From Todiramphus chloris collaris (Eukaryota; Chordata; Aves; Coraciiformes; Alcedinidae), in contig JANVCC010009742.1 in NCBI GenBank assembly GCA_025345505.1, positions 498,907-562,906 on the forward strand: 64,000 nucleotides of DNA. Direction: 5' to 3'. The notes beneath the pieces were generated by a model. The model saw only the letters and a program-made list of their open reading frames with translations, did no database searches and was not told where the DNA came from. Shown here piece by piece: positions 43,643 to 52,998 of this stretch. Position 1 is the stretch's first letter. The number at the start of each line of letters is the position of its first letter. Made by a program: the position numbers and the translations under genes.

Positions 43643-44920
43643 ATGTCCAAATACACTGACCATCTTGGCCGCCCGCTCGTTGCCGTCACCGGTCTTGGCG
43701 TTGTCTCCTCGCTCGGACAGGGCAAGCAGGATAACTGGGCCGCACTGACTTCGGGCACATCGGGCATTCACACGATCACCCGCTTTGCCCTCGACAATCT
43801 GCGCACGCAGATCGCCGGCACCGTGGATTTCCTCAAGGAGAGCGACGAAGGCGCGTCGGCGTTGTCGGAAAAACTGGCCTCGCTTGCCGCCGAGGAAGCC
43901 ATCGCGCAGGCCGGTTTCGACACGGAGAATTTCGGCGGACCGCTGTTTCTCGCCGCGCCGCCGGTGGAACTCGAATGGCGCAACCGCTTCGCGCTCGACG
44001 CATTGGTGAAGAGCGAGGGCGAGCCGGGCTATGACCTGCTTCTCGCCGCCTGCCGCCGCGGAACGCAGGAAGCCATGTTCCACACCACCGAATTCGGCTA
44101 TATCGCCGAGCGCCTTGCCGACACGTTCGGCACGCGCGGCCTGCCGATCACGCTGTCGACCGCCTGTGCATCGGGCGCCACCGCCATTCAGCTCGGCGTC
44201 GAGGCCATCCGGCGCGGCGAAAGCGACCGCGTCCTGTCCATCGGCACGGACGGTTCGGTTTCCGCAGAAGCGCTGGTCCGCTTCTCCCTGCTGTCGGCGC
44301 TATCCACCCAGAACAATCCGGCCCACAAGGCGGCAAAGCCCTTCTCAAAAGATCGCGACGGTTTTGTCATGGCCGAAGGTTCCGGCGCGCTTGTCATGGA
44401 ATCGCTGGAATCAGCCGTCGCGCGCGGCGCCAAGATTCTCGGCATCATGCGCGGCTGCGGCGAAAAGGCCGACGATTTCCATCGTACCCGGTCGAAGCCC
44501 GACGGCTCGCCGGCCATCGGCGCGGTGCGTGCAGCGCTTGACGATGCGGGCATCAAGGAAGACGCGATCAACTACATCAACGCGCATGGCACCTCGACAC
44601 CCGAGAACGACAAGATGGAATATCTCGCGCTCTCGACCGTCTTCGGTGAGCGCATTTCCACACTGCCGCTCTCGTCCAACAAGTCGATGATCGGCCACAC
44701 GCTGACGGCTGCCGGTGCGATTGAAGCCGTGTTCTCGATGCTGACCATCGGGACGGGAACCATCCCGCCGACGATCAACTATGACAATCCCGATCCCGCC
44801 ATCGTGCTCGATGTGGTGCCCAATGTGAAGCGTGAAGCCAGCGTCTCCGCCGTGCTTTCCAGCTCTTTTGGTTTCGGCGGGCAAAATACGTGTCTTGTCA
44901 TGACGGCAGAACCGCACTAA
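43643..44920 (+). CDS. Beta-ketoacyl-ACP synthase (FabF1XL-like)
   Basis: This 425-residue ketosynthase has the complete triad: Cys175 in STACASG, His315 in INAHGTSTPEND and His352 in KSMIGHTLTAAG. It should carry out the condensations that extend the fatty acid on AcpXL to C28. The start at 43643 is chosen to give MSKYTDHLG, the upstream in-frame ATG at 43628 being in poor context. It is the active partner of the Cys-less ketosynthase directly upstream. Confidence 0.9.
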   Translation: MSKYTDHLGRPLVAVTGLGVVSSLGQGKQDNWAALTSGTSGIHTITRFALDNLRTQIAGTVDFLKESDEGASALSEKLASLAAEEAIAQAGFDTENFGGPLFLAAPPVELEWRNRFALDALVKSEGEPGYDLLLAACRRGTQEAMFHTTEFGYIAERLADTFGTRGLPITLSTACASGATAIQLGVEAIRRGESDRVLSIGTDGSVSAEALVRFSLLSALSTQNNPAHKAAKPFSKDRDGFVMAEGSGALVMESLESAVARGAKILGIMRGCGEKADDFHRTRSKPDGSPAIGAVRAALDDAGIKEDAINYINAHGTSTPENDKMEYLALSTVFGERISTLPLSSNKSMIGHTLTAAGAIEAVFSMLTIGTGTIPPTINYDNPDPAIVLDVVPNVKREASVSAVLSSSFGFGGQNTCLVMTAEPH

Positions 44921-44948
44921 TCCCTCTCCGAAAAGGAAAACGGATAAT

Positions 44949-45977
44949 ATGCGCGCATTACAGCTGATCGAAGACCGCAAGCTCGAGATTGTCGACATTG
45001 CACCCCCGCCCCCGCCCGGCCCCGGTGAAGTAACGGTCAATATCAGGGCTGTCGCTCTCAACCACATCGACGTCTGGGGCTGGCGCGGCATGGCTTTTGC
45101 CAAGCGCAAGATGCCGCTGACCATCGGCGCGGAAGCATCCGGCGTGGTCGATGCCATCGGCCCCGGCGTTGCCAATCTCCTGCCCGGGCAGCTCGTGTCG
45201 ATCTACGGGGCGCAGACCTGCGGACTGTGCCGCCCCTGCCGCGAAGGCCGCGACAATCTCTGCGAGCATGTCTCCGGCGTACACGGCTTCCATCTCGATG
45301 GCTTTGCCCAGGAAAAAGTAAATCTCAAAGCCCGCCTGCTGGTTCCCGCCCCTCCCGGCGTTGACGAGATCGGCGCAGCTGTTGCCCCCGTCACGTTCGG
45401 CACGGTCGAGCACATGCTGTTCGACAATGCCAAACTCGAACCCGGCGAGACCATTCTCGTGCATGCGGGCGGTTCCGGCATCGGTTCGGCGGCGATCCAG
45501 CTGGCCAAAAAAATCGGCTGCACGGTCATCACCACCGTCGGCTCCGACGAAAAGATCGAAAGAGCCAAGGCGCTCGGCGCCGACCACGTCATCAACTACC
45601 GCGAAGACCGCTTTGAAGGCGTCGTGCGCAAGCTGACCAAGAAGAAGGGCGTTGACGTCGTCTTCGAACATGTCGGTGCCGATACCTGGGCCGGGTCCAT
45701 GCTGTCGCTGCGGCGCGGCGGAAGGCTGGTGACCTGCGGCTCGACCTCGGGCGTTTCCACCAGCATGAACCTGATGATGCTGTTCCAGCAGCAGCTGAAG
45801 CTGCTCGGCTCCTTTGGCTGCCGCATGGAGAACATGGCCGATGCCATGCAGAAGATGGCGCGCGGTCTGGTCCATCCGGTCATCGACACGGAAGTCGGTT
45901 TCGACGACATCGATACGGCATTGAAGCGGATGGAAGGCCGGGACGTCTTCGGCAAGATCATCCTGCGCGTCAACTGA
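44949..45977 (+). CDS. Zinc-type alcohol dehydrogenase / quinone oxidoreductase of the VLCFA cluster
   Basis: A 342-residue medium-chain dehydrogenase. It has a GroES-like N-terminal domain with a structural-zinc-like cysteine set (CGLCRPCREGRDNLC), then a Rossmann domain with HAGGSGIGSAAIQLAKK. It corresponds to the dehydrogenase (fabXL/adh2XL) found in rhizobial acpXL clusters, probably acting as an enoyl or keto reductase for the C28 chain. That assignment is by cluster position. It ends 7 bp before lpxXL. Confidence 0.87.
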   Translation: MRALQLIEDRKLEIVDIAPPPPPGPGEVTVNIRAVALNHIDVWGWRGMAFAKRKMPLTIGAEASGVVDAIGPGVANLLPGQLVSIYGAQTCGLCRPCREGRDNLCEHVSGVHGFHLDGFAQEKVNLKARLLVPAPPGVDEIGAAVAPVTFGTVEHMLFDNAKLEPGETILVHAGGSGIGSAAIQLAKKIGCTVITTVGSDEKIERAKALGADHVINYREDRFEGVVRKLTKKKGVDVVFEHVGADTWAGSMLSLRRGGRLVTCGSTSGVSTSMNLMMLFQQQLKLLGSFGCRMENMADAMQKMARGLVHPVIDTEVGFDDIDTALKRMEGRDVFGKIILRVN

Positions 45978-45984
45978 GCCGCGC

Positions 45985-46917
45985 ATGAATCTGAAATTCA
46001 AACTTGCCCTGTTCCGCTGGGGCCAGAAGCTGAAGACATTCAACTACTGGCTGTCGGCGCATGCGATTTTCGGCGTGCTGTTCCTCCTGCGGCTGCTGCC
46101 GGCGAAGGCGGCAACGAATTTCATCGATGCTTCGGCACGCCGCATAGGCCCGCTCATGGGGCGTCATCGCGTCGCCATGACTAATCTGCGCATGGCCTAT
46201 CCGGAAAAATCCGAAGAAGAACTGCAGCTGATCGCCCGCGACATGTGGAGCAGCATGGCCCGCCTCACCGCGGAATATGTCTTTCTCGATGCAATCTTCG
46301 ATTATGACCCGCACAGCGACACGCCGGGCCTGATCGAAGTGCAGGGCCGGGAAATCTTTGAGCGCATCCGCGACGAGAGCGACCGCCCGCATATCTTCTT
46401 CACGGCCCATTCCGGCAATTTCGAGCTGCTGCCGATCTGCGCCGCGACGTTCGATCTCAACGTCACCGCGCTGTTCCGCCCGCCGAACAATCCCTATGTC
46501 GCGAAGAAAATCCTCAGCGCGCGCCGCACCAATATGGGCCACCTCGTGCCGTCCAAGGCGGGTGCTGCATGGTCTCTGGCCAGCGTTCTCAACACCAACG
46601 GCAATGTCGGCATGCTGGTCGACCAGAAATTCCACCGCGGCGTTGCCTCGACCTTCTTCAACCGCCCCTGCAAGACCAATCCGCTTCTGGCCAAGCTGGC
46701 ACGGCAGTATGATTGCGATGTCTATCCCGCGCGCTGCGTCCGCCTGCCCGGCGGCCGCTTCCGGCTGGAGCTGGAAGAAAAAATGGAACTGCCGCGCGAC
46801 GAAACCGGCGCGGTCGACATCGCCCGCACGGTTCAGCTGGTCAATGACAAGGTCGAAACCTGGGTACGGGAATATCCCGGCCAATGGATGTGGTTCCACA
46901 AGCGCTGGAATGCCTAA
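45985..46917 (+). CDS. lpxXL: Lipid A VLCFA acyltransferase LpxXL
   Basis: This 310-residue member of the HtrB/LpxL acyltransferase family moves 27-hydroxyoctacosanoate from AcpXL onto lipid A at the inner membrane. One N-terminal membrane segment (about residues 25-42) precedes the catalytic HX4E motif, H142-SGNF-E147, in FFTAHSGNFELLP. VDQKFHRGVASTFFNRP and the terminal PGQWMWFHKRW are the other family blocks. It is the last gene of the acpXL cluster and is followed by a hairpin. Confidence 0.92.
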   Translation: MNLKFKLALFRWGQKLKTFNYWLSAHAIFGVLFLLRLLPAKAATNFIDASARRIGPLMGRHRVAMTNLRMAYPEKSEEELQLIARDMWSSMARLTAEYVFLDAIFDYDPHSDTPGLIEVQGREIFERIRDESDRPHIFFTAHSGNFELLPICAATFDLNVTALFRPPNNPYVAKKILSARRTNMGHLVPSKAGAAWSLASVLNTNGNVGMLVDQKFHRGVASTFFNRPCKTNPLLAKLARQYDCDVYPARCVRLPGGRFRLELEEKMELPRDETGAVDIARTVQLVNDKVETWVREYPGQWMWFHKRWNA

Positions 46918-46919
46918 GT

Positions 46920-46937
46920 GAGCGGCTGATGCCGCTC
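46920..46937. terminator. Short hairpin between convergent lpxXL and the anchor-subunit gene
   Basis: GAGCGGC (46920-46926), TGAT loop and GCCGCTC (46931-46937) form a perfect 7-bp stem in the 26-bp gap between stops. No T-run follows. Confidence 0.45.
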
Positions 46938-46943
46938 GCGCCG

Positions 46944-47846
46944 TCAATAATAATTCATCACCGCATGTTTCGCCTCGGCGAAGAACAGCCAGCGCTCGAC
47001 GAACAGGCCGACGAGGTGCGTGAGAACGGCAATGATCATCAGGCAGAGGCCAAGAACACCGCCGACAGCCATCGCCGTCAGTAGCGCCAGAACCGGCAGC
47101 AGAATGCCGCTGACAAAGGCGATGGCCCAGAGTTTTTCAGCGTGTTTGCGCGCAACGCGAAATCCCATTTCCCGGGTGAGATAGTTGTCCAGCGCGTGCG
47201 GGCGTTCGAGCAGCCGCACTGTGCCGATACCGCCCAACCCGGTGGCGCTTTCCGGCGTCGACAGCGGGACCAGCGTCCTTGCCCGCTTGCGCCAGACCAT
47301 CTTTGCCACAAGTGCCAATAGCAGAAGCAGCAATGCCAGGAGGTGCAGCGGCAATCCGTTCTGTCTGGCGAAACCGGATGCCAGCAGCGCCCCGCCCGCC
47401 AGGGAAAACAGCAGGAAGCAGAGCGGTGTCAGCCGGGTATGCCAGGAATCCACGGTTTTCAGCGATGCATAGATCATCGAGGTGCAATAGACCGTAACCA
47501 GCGCGCCGAGCACGGTGATCAGGCCAAGAATGCCATCCTGCCGGTTCATGAAGAGACAGAGAGCAGCGTTCGACGTCAGCGGAACGAAGGTGGCAATCGC
47601 CATCACGCCTTCGCGCGATAGCCAGCTCGACCGCCATTGGCTCAGTGCCCGCCATGCCCGCTGCGGGTTGCCGAGATGCAGGAGCGATGCCAGGAGCCCG
47701 ATGCTGATCAGCGCGAGGGCTGTCACATAAGCGATTTTGGTCGGCAATGCCGACGGATCGAGAAATCCCAGCCCCAGCATGACGGCAAGGCCATAGCCAA
47801 GACCCGACAGCGTGGTGAAGATGATGATCGAATAGGCCGGATGCAT
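46944..47846 (-). CDS. DmsC-family membrane anchor subunit of a molybdoenzyme (SoeC-like)
   Basis: The 300-residue protein has eight predicted helices and matches the DmsC/YnfH anchor family. This subunit exchanges electrons with the quinone pool. The start PAYSIIIFTTLSGLGYGLAV and LISIGLLASLLHLGNPQRAW are typical. The gene lies 38 bp after the Fe-S subunit gene and is the third of the operon. The DmsC-type anchor together with a signal-less catalytic subunit agrees with the SoeABC layout. Confidence 0.86.
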   Translation of the reverse strand: MHPAYSIIIFTTLSGLGYGLAVMLGLGFLDPSALPTKIAYVTALALISIGLLASLLHLGNPQRAWRALSQWRSSWLSREGVMAIATFVPLTSNAALCLFMNRQDGILGLITVLGALVTVYCTSMIYASLKTVDSWHTRLTPLCFLLFSLAGGALLASGFARQNGLPLHLLALLLLLLALVAKMVWRKRARTLVPLSTPESATGLGGIGTVRLLERPHALDNYLTREMGFRVARKHAEKLWAIAFVSGILLPVLALLTAMAVGGVLGLCLMIIAVLTHLVGLFVERWLFFAEAKHAVMNYY

Positions 47847-47884
47847 TCAGTGCATCCTCGGGGTGTCAAAAAACAAATGCATGT

Positions 47885-48652
47885 TCAAATCCGGTCCAGC
47901 GTTTTGTCGAGCCAGGCAAAGAAGCCGCGCGCACCTTCGGTGTTCTCAGCCAAAGGAATCATCGGCGCGGCGCTGGCCAGCGATGTGCGGGCGCGTGGCG
48001 GCAGATATTTGTTGGTCGGCCGCGTCGCCTGCTCCGGCATCAGGTCAAAACCGCCCCGTTCCGCCACCATCACCGACACGTCGGACGTGGGATCACCGAG
48101 ATCGCCGTAATGGCGGGCATTGGCCGGGCATGTGCGCACGCAGGACGGCACCCGGTCCTCCTGCTGCAGGGTTTCATTGTAGATCCGGTCGACGCACAGC
48201 GTGCATTTCTTCATCACCCCGGCCGCCAGGTCCATTTCGCGTGCCCCATAGGCGCAGGACCAGGCACACAGACCACAACCGATGCACTTGTCCTCGTCGA
48301 CAAGCACAATGCCATCTTCGGCACGCTTGTACGATGCACCGGTCGGACAGACGGTCACACAAGGCGCGTCTTCGCAGTGCAGGCAGGATTTCGGAAAATG
48401 CACTACCCGCGCATCGCCCGCCTCGCCGATCACCTGCCCGCCGTCCGGCACCACCTCAAAACTGTGAATGCGGTTAAGAAAGGTGCCGGAAACATCGTCG
48501 CCGTAGGGATGCTGGTCCGACAGCGCGTTGCCATAGGCGCCGGTGTTCCACTCCTTGCAGCTGATGACGCAGGCATGGCAGCCGACGCATACATCGAGAT
48601 CAATGACGAGGCCGAGCTTCTTGGCACTGCGGGTTTGCGGCAGGCTGGTCAT
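47885..48652 (-). CDS. Four-cluster ferredoxin-like Fe-S subunit (DmsB/SoeB-like)
   Basis: This 255-residue electron-transfer subunit has four cysteine groups for [4Fe-4S] clusters: CVGCHACVISCKEW, CLHCEDAPCVTVCPTGAS, CIGCGLCAWSCAYGARE and KKCTLCVDR with a final C-x3-C. The start at 48652 overlaps the stop of the catalytic gene by ATGA, so a GTG at 48661 is less likely. No signal peptide is present, so it works on the cytoplasmic side with the large subunit. Confidence 0.9.
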   Translation of the reverse strand: MTSLPQTRSAKKLGLVIDLDVCVGCHACVISCKEWNTGAYGNALSDQHPYGDDVSGTFLNRIHSFEVVPDGGQVIGEAGDARVVHFPKSCLHCEDAPCVTVCPTGASYKRAEDGIVLVDEDKCIGCGLCAWSCAYGAREMDLAAGVMKKCTLCVDRIYNETLQQEDRVPSCVRTCPANARHYGDLGDPTSDVSVMVAERGGFDLMPEQATRPTNKYLPPRARTSLASAAPMIPLAENTEGARGFFAWLDKTLDRI

Positions 48653-51501
48653 GCCGTCCACTCCTGTCCGTAGCGTAATTGATCCACCGGTTCCGGCTGG
48701 CTGCCGGGCCGGTGCAGCGTCGGGAAATGCGGCTCGCTCACCGCCTCACCCGCCTCCGCTTTCTCGATCTGCACGCGCAAGTCGTACCAGGCCGCCTGCC
48801 CGGTGATCGGATCGGAATTCGACCAGCGCATGCCATCGGCTTTCGGCGGCAGCAGTTCATGGATGAGATGGTTGAGCAGAAAACCCTTGGTCGCCTCCGG
48901 GGCATGCTTGTCGAGCGCCCAGGCGCCGCTGCGCTTGCCGATGGCATTCCAGGTCCACATGGTCCTGCCGTTCACCGCCTCGGTGCGCGCGATCTCGCAT
49001 TTGATGCGGCCGTGATGCGACGTCACCCAGACCCAGTCACCATCCTTCAGCCCCAGCGCGTCGCAAATGCCGCCGAGCACATAGAGCGGGTTCTTGGTGT
49101 GGATCTGCCGCAGCCACGCATTCTGCGATCCCCAGGAATGATACATCGCCATGGGGCGCTGCGTGATCGCATGGTAGGGGAAAGCCTCGGTATCGACGCC
49201 CTGTTCCTCGAACGGCCGGTACCACAGGGGCAGCGGATCGAAACATTCGAGCAGCCGCTGCCGGTATTGTTCCGGCGCAACCGGCTGGCGGGTGCCCAGC
49301 GCCGACAGGCGGAATTTTTGCAGCGTCTCCACATAGAGCTGGATCGTCACCGGCTGCGGCGTATCGAAAAAGCCGGTATCGATGGCGAACTGCTGGTAGG
49401 CGGCATTGTGGTGCTTGAAATACAGCGCCTCTTCCGGGATGTGCTTCATCCAGAAGGCGCCATTGCCGATGTAGTTTTTCAGCTGGTCCGGGTTCGGCGT
49501 TCCGCGCCCCTCGCCCGCCCCATCCGCATCGCGCCAGCCGGACAGCGGACCGATGCCCGGCTTGCGCTGGTGATTGACGATGTAATCGGCATAATCCTTG
49601 TAGAGCGCACCGCCCTGTTCATCGACGAAACCCGGCAATTTCAGCCGTGCACCGAGATCGATCAACACCGACTGGAAGCCGCGCACATTGCGGTCCGGCT
49701 CCAGCACAGGCCAGCGGATGGCATCACAGGCGGCTTCCGGCTCGGAAATGGGCCGGTCGAGCAGCGAGATGCAATCATGCCGCTCAAGATAGGTCGTATC
49801 GGGCAGCACCAGATCGGCATAGGCGACCATCTCCGAGGAATAGGCATCGGAATAGATGATTTTTGGAATCTTGTATTCGCCGGTCGCTTCGTCGCGCGCT
49901 TCCAGCATTTTGATGGTGCCGCGCGTGTTCATCGACGAATTCCACGCCATGTTCGCCATGTAGAGGAACAGCACCTCCACCGGATAGGGATCGCCCACAT
50001 GGGCATTGGCGATCACCATATGCATCATGCCGTGCGCCGACAGCGGCGCTTCCCACGAAAACGCCTTGTCGATGCGCTGCGGCTTGCCATCCGCATCGAC
50101 CAGCAGGTCTTCCGGCCCAAGCGGATAGCCGAGATGCGGCCCGGCCAGCGGCTTGCCCGGCGTCACGTGCTCCGCCCGGCCGTGCGGGCGCGGGTGCGCT
50201 GTGGCCGGTTTCGGATAGGGTGGCTTGTAGCGATAGCCGCCGGGGCAATCGATGGAGCCGATGATGGTCTGCAGCACGTGCAATGCCCGCGCCGATTGAA
50301 AACCGTTGGAATGGGCCGAGATACCGCGCATGGCATGAAAAGTCACCGGGCGGCCGATCATCACATCGTGCTGCTCGCCCTTCATGTCGGTCCATGGCTG
50401 GTTGAGGATGATCTCCTCCTCGAACGCCACCCGCGCGATTTCCGCAGCCAGCCCTTTGATGGTCGCTGCCGATATGCCGGTTTCAGCAGCGACGGCATCG
50501 GGCGCGTATTGCGGATCAAGGTACTTTTCCGCCATCAACCGTAGGACACTGCGCACTTTGCGGCCGTCATCCGTGGTGAAATCGGCGTTGAGATCGGCAA
50601 CATGGCCCGGCTCGTCAAAACGCACCAGCGCACCCGTTTTGCGGTCACGCACCAGCGCCTTGCCGAGATCGTCACGCAGGAACAGGCCGTGATCCTCCTT
50701 GCCCTCGTCGTCAATCACCAGCCACGGCGCATTGGTGTAGCGCTGGAGATAATCGAGATCGATCTGGCCGTTGCGGAACAGTTCGTGAATGATGGCGAGG
50801 ATCAGCAGCCCGTCCGTACCGGGGCGGATGCCGATCCAGTTGTCGGCCACCGCGGAATAGCCCGTGCGCACCGGATTGACCGAAACGAACCGCGCGCCGT
50901 TCTGCTTCAGCTTGGAAATACCCATCTTGATCGGGTTGGAATCATGATCCTCGGCGACCCCGAACAGCACGAACAGTTTCGTCTTGTCCCAGTCCGGCGC
51001 CCCGAATTCCCAGAATGCGCCGCCGATCGTGTAGATGCCCGCCGCCGCCATGTTGACGGAACAGAAGCCGCCATGGGCGGCGTAGTTGGGCGTGCCGAAA
51101 TTCTGCGCCCAGAAACTGGTCAGGGCCTGCGACTGGTCGCGGCCGGTGAAGAAGGCCAACTTCTGCGGCGCGGTCTCACGCACCGGCTGCAGCCAGTCGA
51201 CGGCAAGCGACAGCGCCTCCTCCCAGCTGATTTCCTTGAATTCGCCCGAGCCGCGCGGGCCGGTGCGCAGCAGCGGCGCCCGCAGCCGCGCCGGCGAATA
51301 ATGCTGCATGATTCCGGCCGAACCCTTGGCGCACAGCACCCCCTTGTTGATCGGGTGATCGCGGTTGCCTTCGATGTAGCGGACCTTGCCGTCCTTCAGA
51401 TGCACGTTGATGCCGCAGCGGCAGGCGCACATGTAGCAGGTTGTCTTGGCGATCGTATCCCCCACCGGCGCCGACAGGGCAATGTACGGTTCGGTTTGCA
51501 T
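48649..51501 (-). CDS. Molybdopterin oxidoreductase catalytic subunit (SoeA-like)
   Basis: A 950-residue enzyme of the DMSO-reductase superfamily. The N-terminal Fe-S motif is C22-x2-C25-x3-C29-x27-C57. The likely Mo ligand is Cys147 in HGGFCSVNMAAAG. It lacks a Tat signal peptide (start M-Q-T-E-P-Y), so it should be cytoplasmic, unlike DmsA or PsrA. With the B and C subunits behind it, the set most resembles sulfite dehydrogenase SoeABC, which oxidises cytoplasmic sulfite. The substrate is an inference. The start at 51501 gives the expected N-terminus, and the frame extends further but without a ribosome site. Confidence 0.87.
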   Translation of the reverse strand: MQTEPYIALSAPVGDTIAKTTCYMCACRCGINVHLKDGKVRYIEGNRDHPINKGVLCAKGSAGIMQHYSPARLRAPLLRTGPRGSGEFKEISWEEALSLAVDWLQPVRETAPQKLAFFTGRDQSQALTSFWAQNFGTPNYAAHGGFCSVNMAAAGIYTIGGAFWEFGAPDWDKTKLFVLFGVAEDHDSNPIKMGISKLKQNGARFVSVNPVRTGYSAVADNWIGIRPGTDGLLILAIIHELFRNGQIDLDYLQRYTNAPWLVIDDEGKEDHGLFLRDDLGKALVRDRKTGALVRFDEPGHVADLNADFTTDDGRKVRSVLRLMAEKYLDPQYAPDAVAAETGISAATIKGLAAEIARVAFEEEIILNQPWTDMKGEQHDVMIGRPVTFHAMRGISAHSNGFQSARALHVLQTIIGSIDCPGGYRYKPPYPKPATAHPRPHGRAEHVTPGKPLAGPHLGYPLGPEDLLVDADGKPQRIDKAFSWEAPLSAHGMMHMVIANAHVGDPYPVEVLFLYMANMAWNSSMNTRGTIKMLEARDEATGEYKIPKIIYSDAYSSEMVAYADLVLPDTTYLERHDCISLLDRPISEPEAACDAIRWPVLEPDRNVRGFQSVLIDLGARLKLPGFVDEQGGALYKDYADYIVNHQRKPGIGPLSGWRDADGAGEGRGTPNPDQLKNYIGNGAFWMKHIPEEALYFKHHNAAYQQFAIDTGFFDTPQPVTIQLYVETLQKFRLSALGTRQPVAPEQYRQRLLECFDPLPLWYRPFEEQGVDTEAFPYHAITQRPMAMYHSWGSQNAWLRQIHTKNPLYVLGGICDALGLKDGDWVWVTSHHGRIKCEIARTEAVNGRTMWTWNAIGKRSGAWALDKHAPEATKGFLLNHLIHELLPPKADGMRWSNSDPITGQAAWYDLRVQIEKAEAGEAVSEPHFPTLHRPGSQPEPVDQLRYGQEWTA

Positions 51502-51625
51502 GGGGTGATTGCCTCGCTTGTCACAGAATCCCTGTTTTATAAGAACAATTCCAATCCACCAAACACACAAGCGACATTGCACAGAGAAATCGCCGCGATG
51601 CTACTGCCAAGAAGTTGCCTCTTGC

Positions 51626-51649
51626 CAAATCAGGACATGGCCTGATTTG
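51626..51649. promoter_or_regulatory. 9-bp inverted repeat just before the peptidase start
   Basis: CAAATCAGG (51626-51634) and CCTGATTTG (51641-51649) are exact reverse complements separated by 6 nt. The repeat ends 8 nt before the ATG at 51658 and occupies the place of the ribosome site, of which no clear copy is seen. It could be an operator or an RNA hairpin that limits translation. Confidence 0.45.
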
Positions 51650-51657
51650 ATATACCA

Positions 51658-52929
51658 ATGGATGAAAAACTCTCCCATGCCATTGAAAAACGCCGTGACG
51701 ATCTTGTCGCGCTGACCCGTGATCTCATACGCTTTCCCACGGTCAATCCGCCGGGTGAAGCCTATACGCCCTGCGCCGAATTTATCGCGCAACGGTTGAA
51801 GAAGAGCGGTTTCGAGACCCAGCTGATTCGCGGTGAAGGCACGCCCGGCGACACGGACCGCTATCCGCGCACCAATATCGTCGCGCGTTTCGATGGCCGG
51901 ACGCATGGCCAGACCGTACATTTCAATTCGCATATCGACGTGGTCGACGCGGGCGAAGGCTGGACGGTCGACCCGTTCGAGGGCGTGGTAAAAGACGGGA
52001 AAGTCTACGGGCGCGGCGCCTGCGACATGAAGGGCGGGCTTGCCGCTTCGATCATCGCCGCCGAAGCCTTTCTTGAAGTCTATCCCGACTTTGCCGGTTC
52101 CATCGAGATTTCGGGCACGGTGGACGAGGAATCCGGCGGTTTCGGCGGCGTCGCCTATCTCGCCAGCAAGGGCTTTTTCTCAAAACCGCGCGTCGACCAC
52201 GTCATCATTCCCGAACCGCTGAACAAGGACCGCATCTGCCTCGGCCATCGCGGCGTCTGGTGGGCCGAGATCGAGACCAAGGGCGAGATTGCCCATGGCT
52301 CCATGCCGTTTCTCGGCGATTGCGCCGTGCGCCACATGGGCGCGGTGCTCGACGCCTTCGAAAAGGAACTGTTTCCGGCGCTCGACAAGAAGCAGACCCG
52401 CATGCCCGTGGTGCCGGAAGGCGCCAAGCGCTCCACCATGAACATCAATTCCATTCATGGCGGCCAGACCGATGACTATTCCGGCCTGCCCTCGCCCAAC
52501 GTGCCGGATTCCTGCCGCCTGACCATCGACCGGCGTTTCCTGCTTGAAGAAGACATCACCGAGGTCAAGCGCGAGGTGACGTCGATCCTCGACCGGCTGC
52601 AATGGGAACGGCCGAAATTCCACTACAACATCCGCGACATCATGGAGGTGCAGCCGCTGATGACCGAGCGTGATGCACCTGTGGTCACCGCCGTTGCACA
52701 GGGCATACGCGACGTGTTCGGCAAGGAGCCGGAATATGTCATTTCGCCCGGCACCTATGACCAGAAGCACATCGCCCGCATCGGCCTGCTGCATGACTGC
52801 ATCGCCTACGGGCCGGGTATTCTCGACCTCGCCCACCGGCCCGACGAATATGTGGGCATCGAGGACATGGTCGAGTCGGCAAAGGTCATGGCGCTCGGCC
52901 TGAAAGTTCTGCTGTCCGGCTCAATCTAG
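51658..52929 (+). CDS. M20 family peptidase (ArgE/DapE-type deacylase)
   Basis: This 423-residue zinc-dependent aminoacylase shows the M20 blocks in order: VHFNSHIDVVDAG (first metal histidine and aspartate), GRGACDMKGGLAASI (bridging aspartate), SGTVDEESGGFGG (catalytic and metal glutamates) and GGQTDDYSGLPSPNVPDSCR in the dimerisation domain. It lies 69 bp upstream of a peptide transporter operon and may process the imported material. The substrate is unknown. The ATG at 51658 has no recognisable Shine-Dalgarno sequence. Confidence 0.87.
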   Translation: MDEKLSHAIEKRRDDLVALTRDLIRFPTVNPPGEAYTPCAEFIAQRLKKSGFETQLIRGEGTPGDTDRYPRTNIVARFDGRTHGQTVHFNSHIDVVDAGEGWTVDPFEGVVKDGKVYGRGACDMKGGLAASIIAAEAFLEVYPDFAGSIEISGTVDEESGGFGGVAYLASKGFFSKPRVDHVIIPEPLNKDRICLGHRGVWWAEIETKGEIAHGSMPFLGDCAVRHMGAVLDAFEKELFPALDKKQTRMPVVPEGAKRSTMNINSIHGGQTDDYSGLPSPNVPDSCRLTIDRRFLLEEDITEVKREVTSILDRLQWERPKFHYNIRDIMEVQPLMTERDAPVVTAVAQGIRDVFGKEPEYVISPGTYDQKHIARIGLLHDCIAYGPGILDLAHRPDEYVGIEDMVESAKVMALGLKVLLSGSI

Positions 52930-52998
52930 GCATGGTTCTCAAAACAAAAATGTGCTGATCTGCACGGGGTTTACGGCAAAGTCCTTGGGAGACGTTGA

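Noticed and set aside
48679..50544. 621-codon open frame antisense to the molybdoenzyme gene
   Set aside because: No recognisable protein. The real gene on the minus strand is unambiguous.
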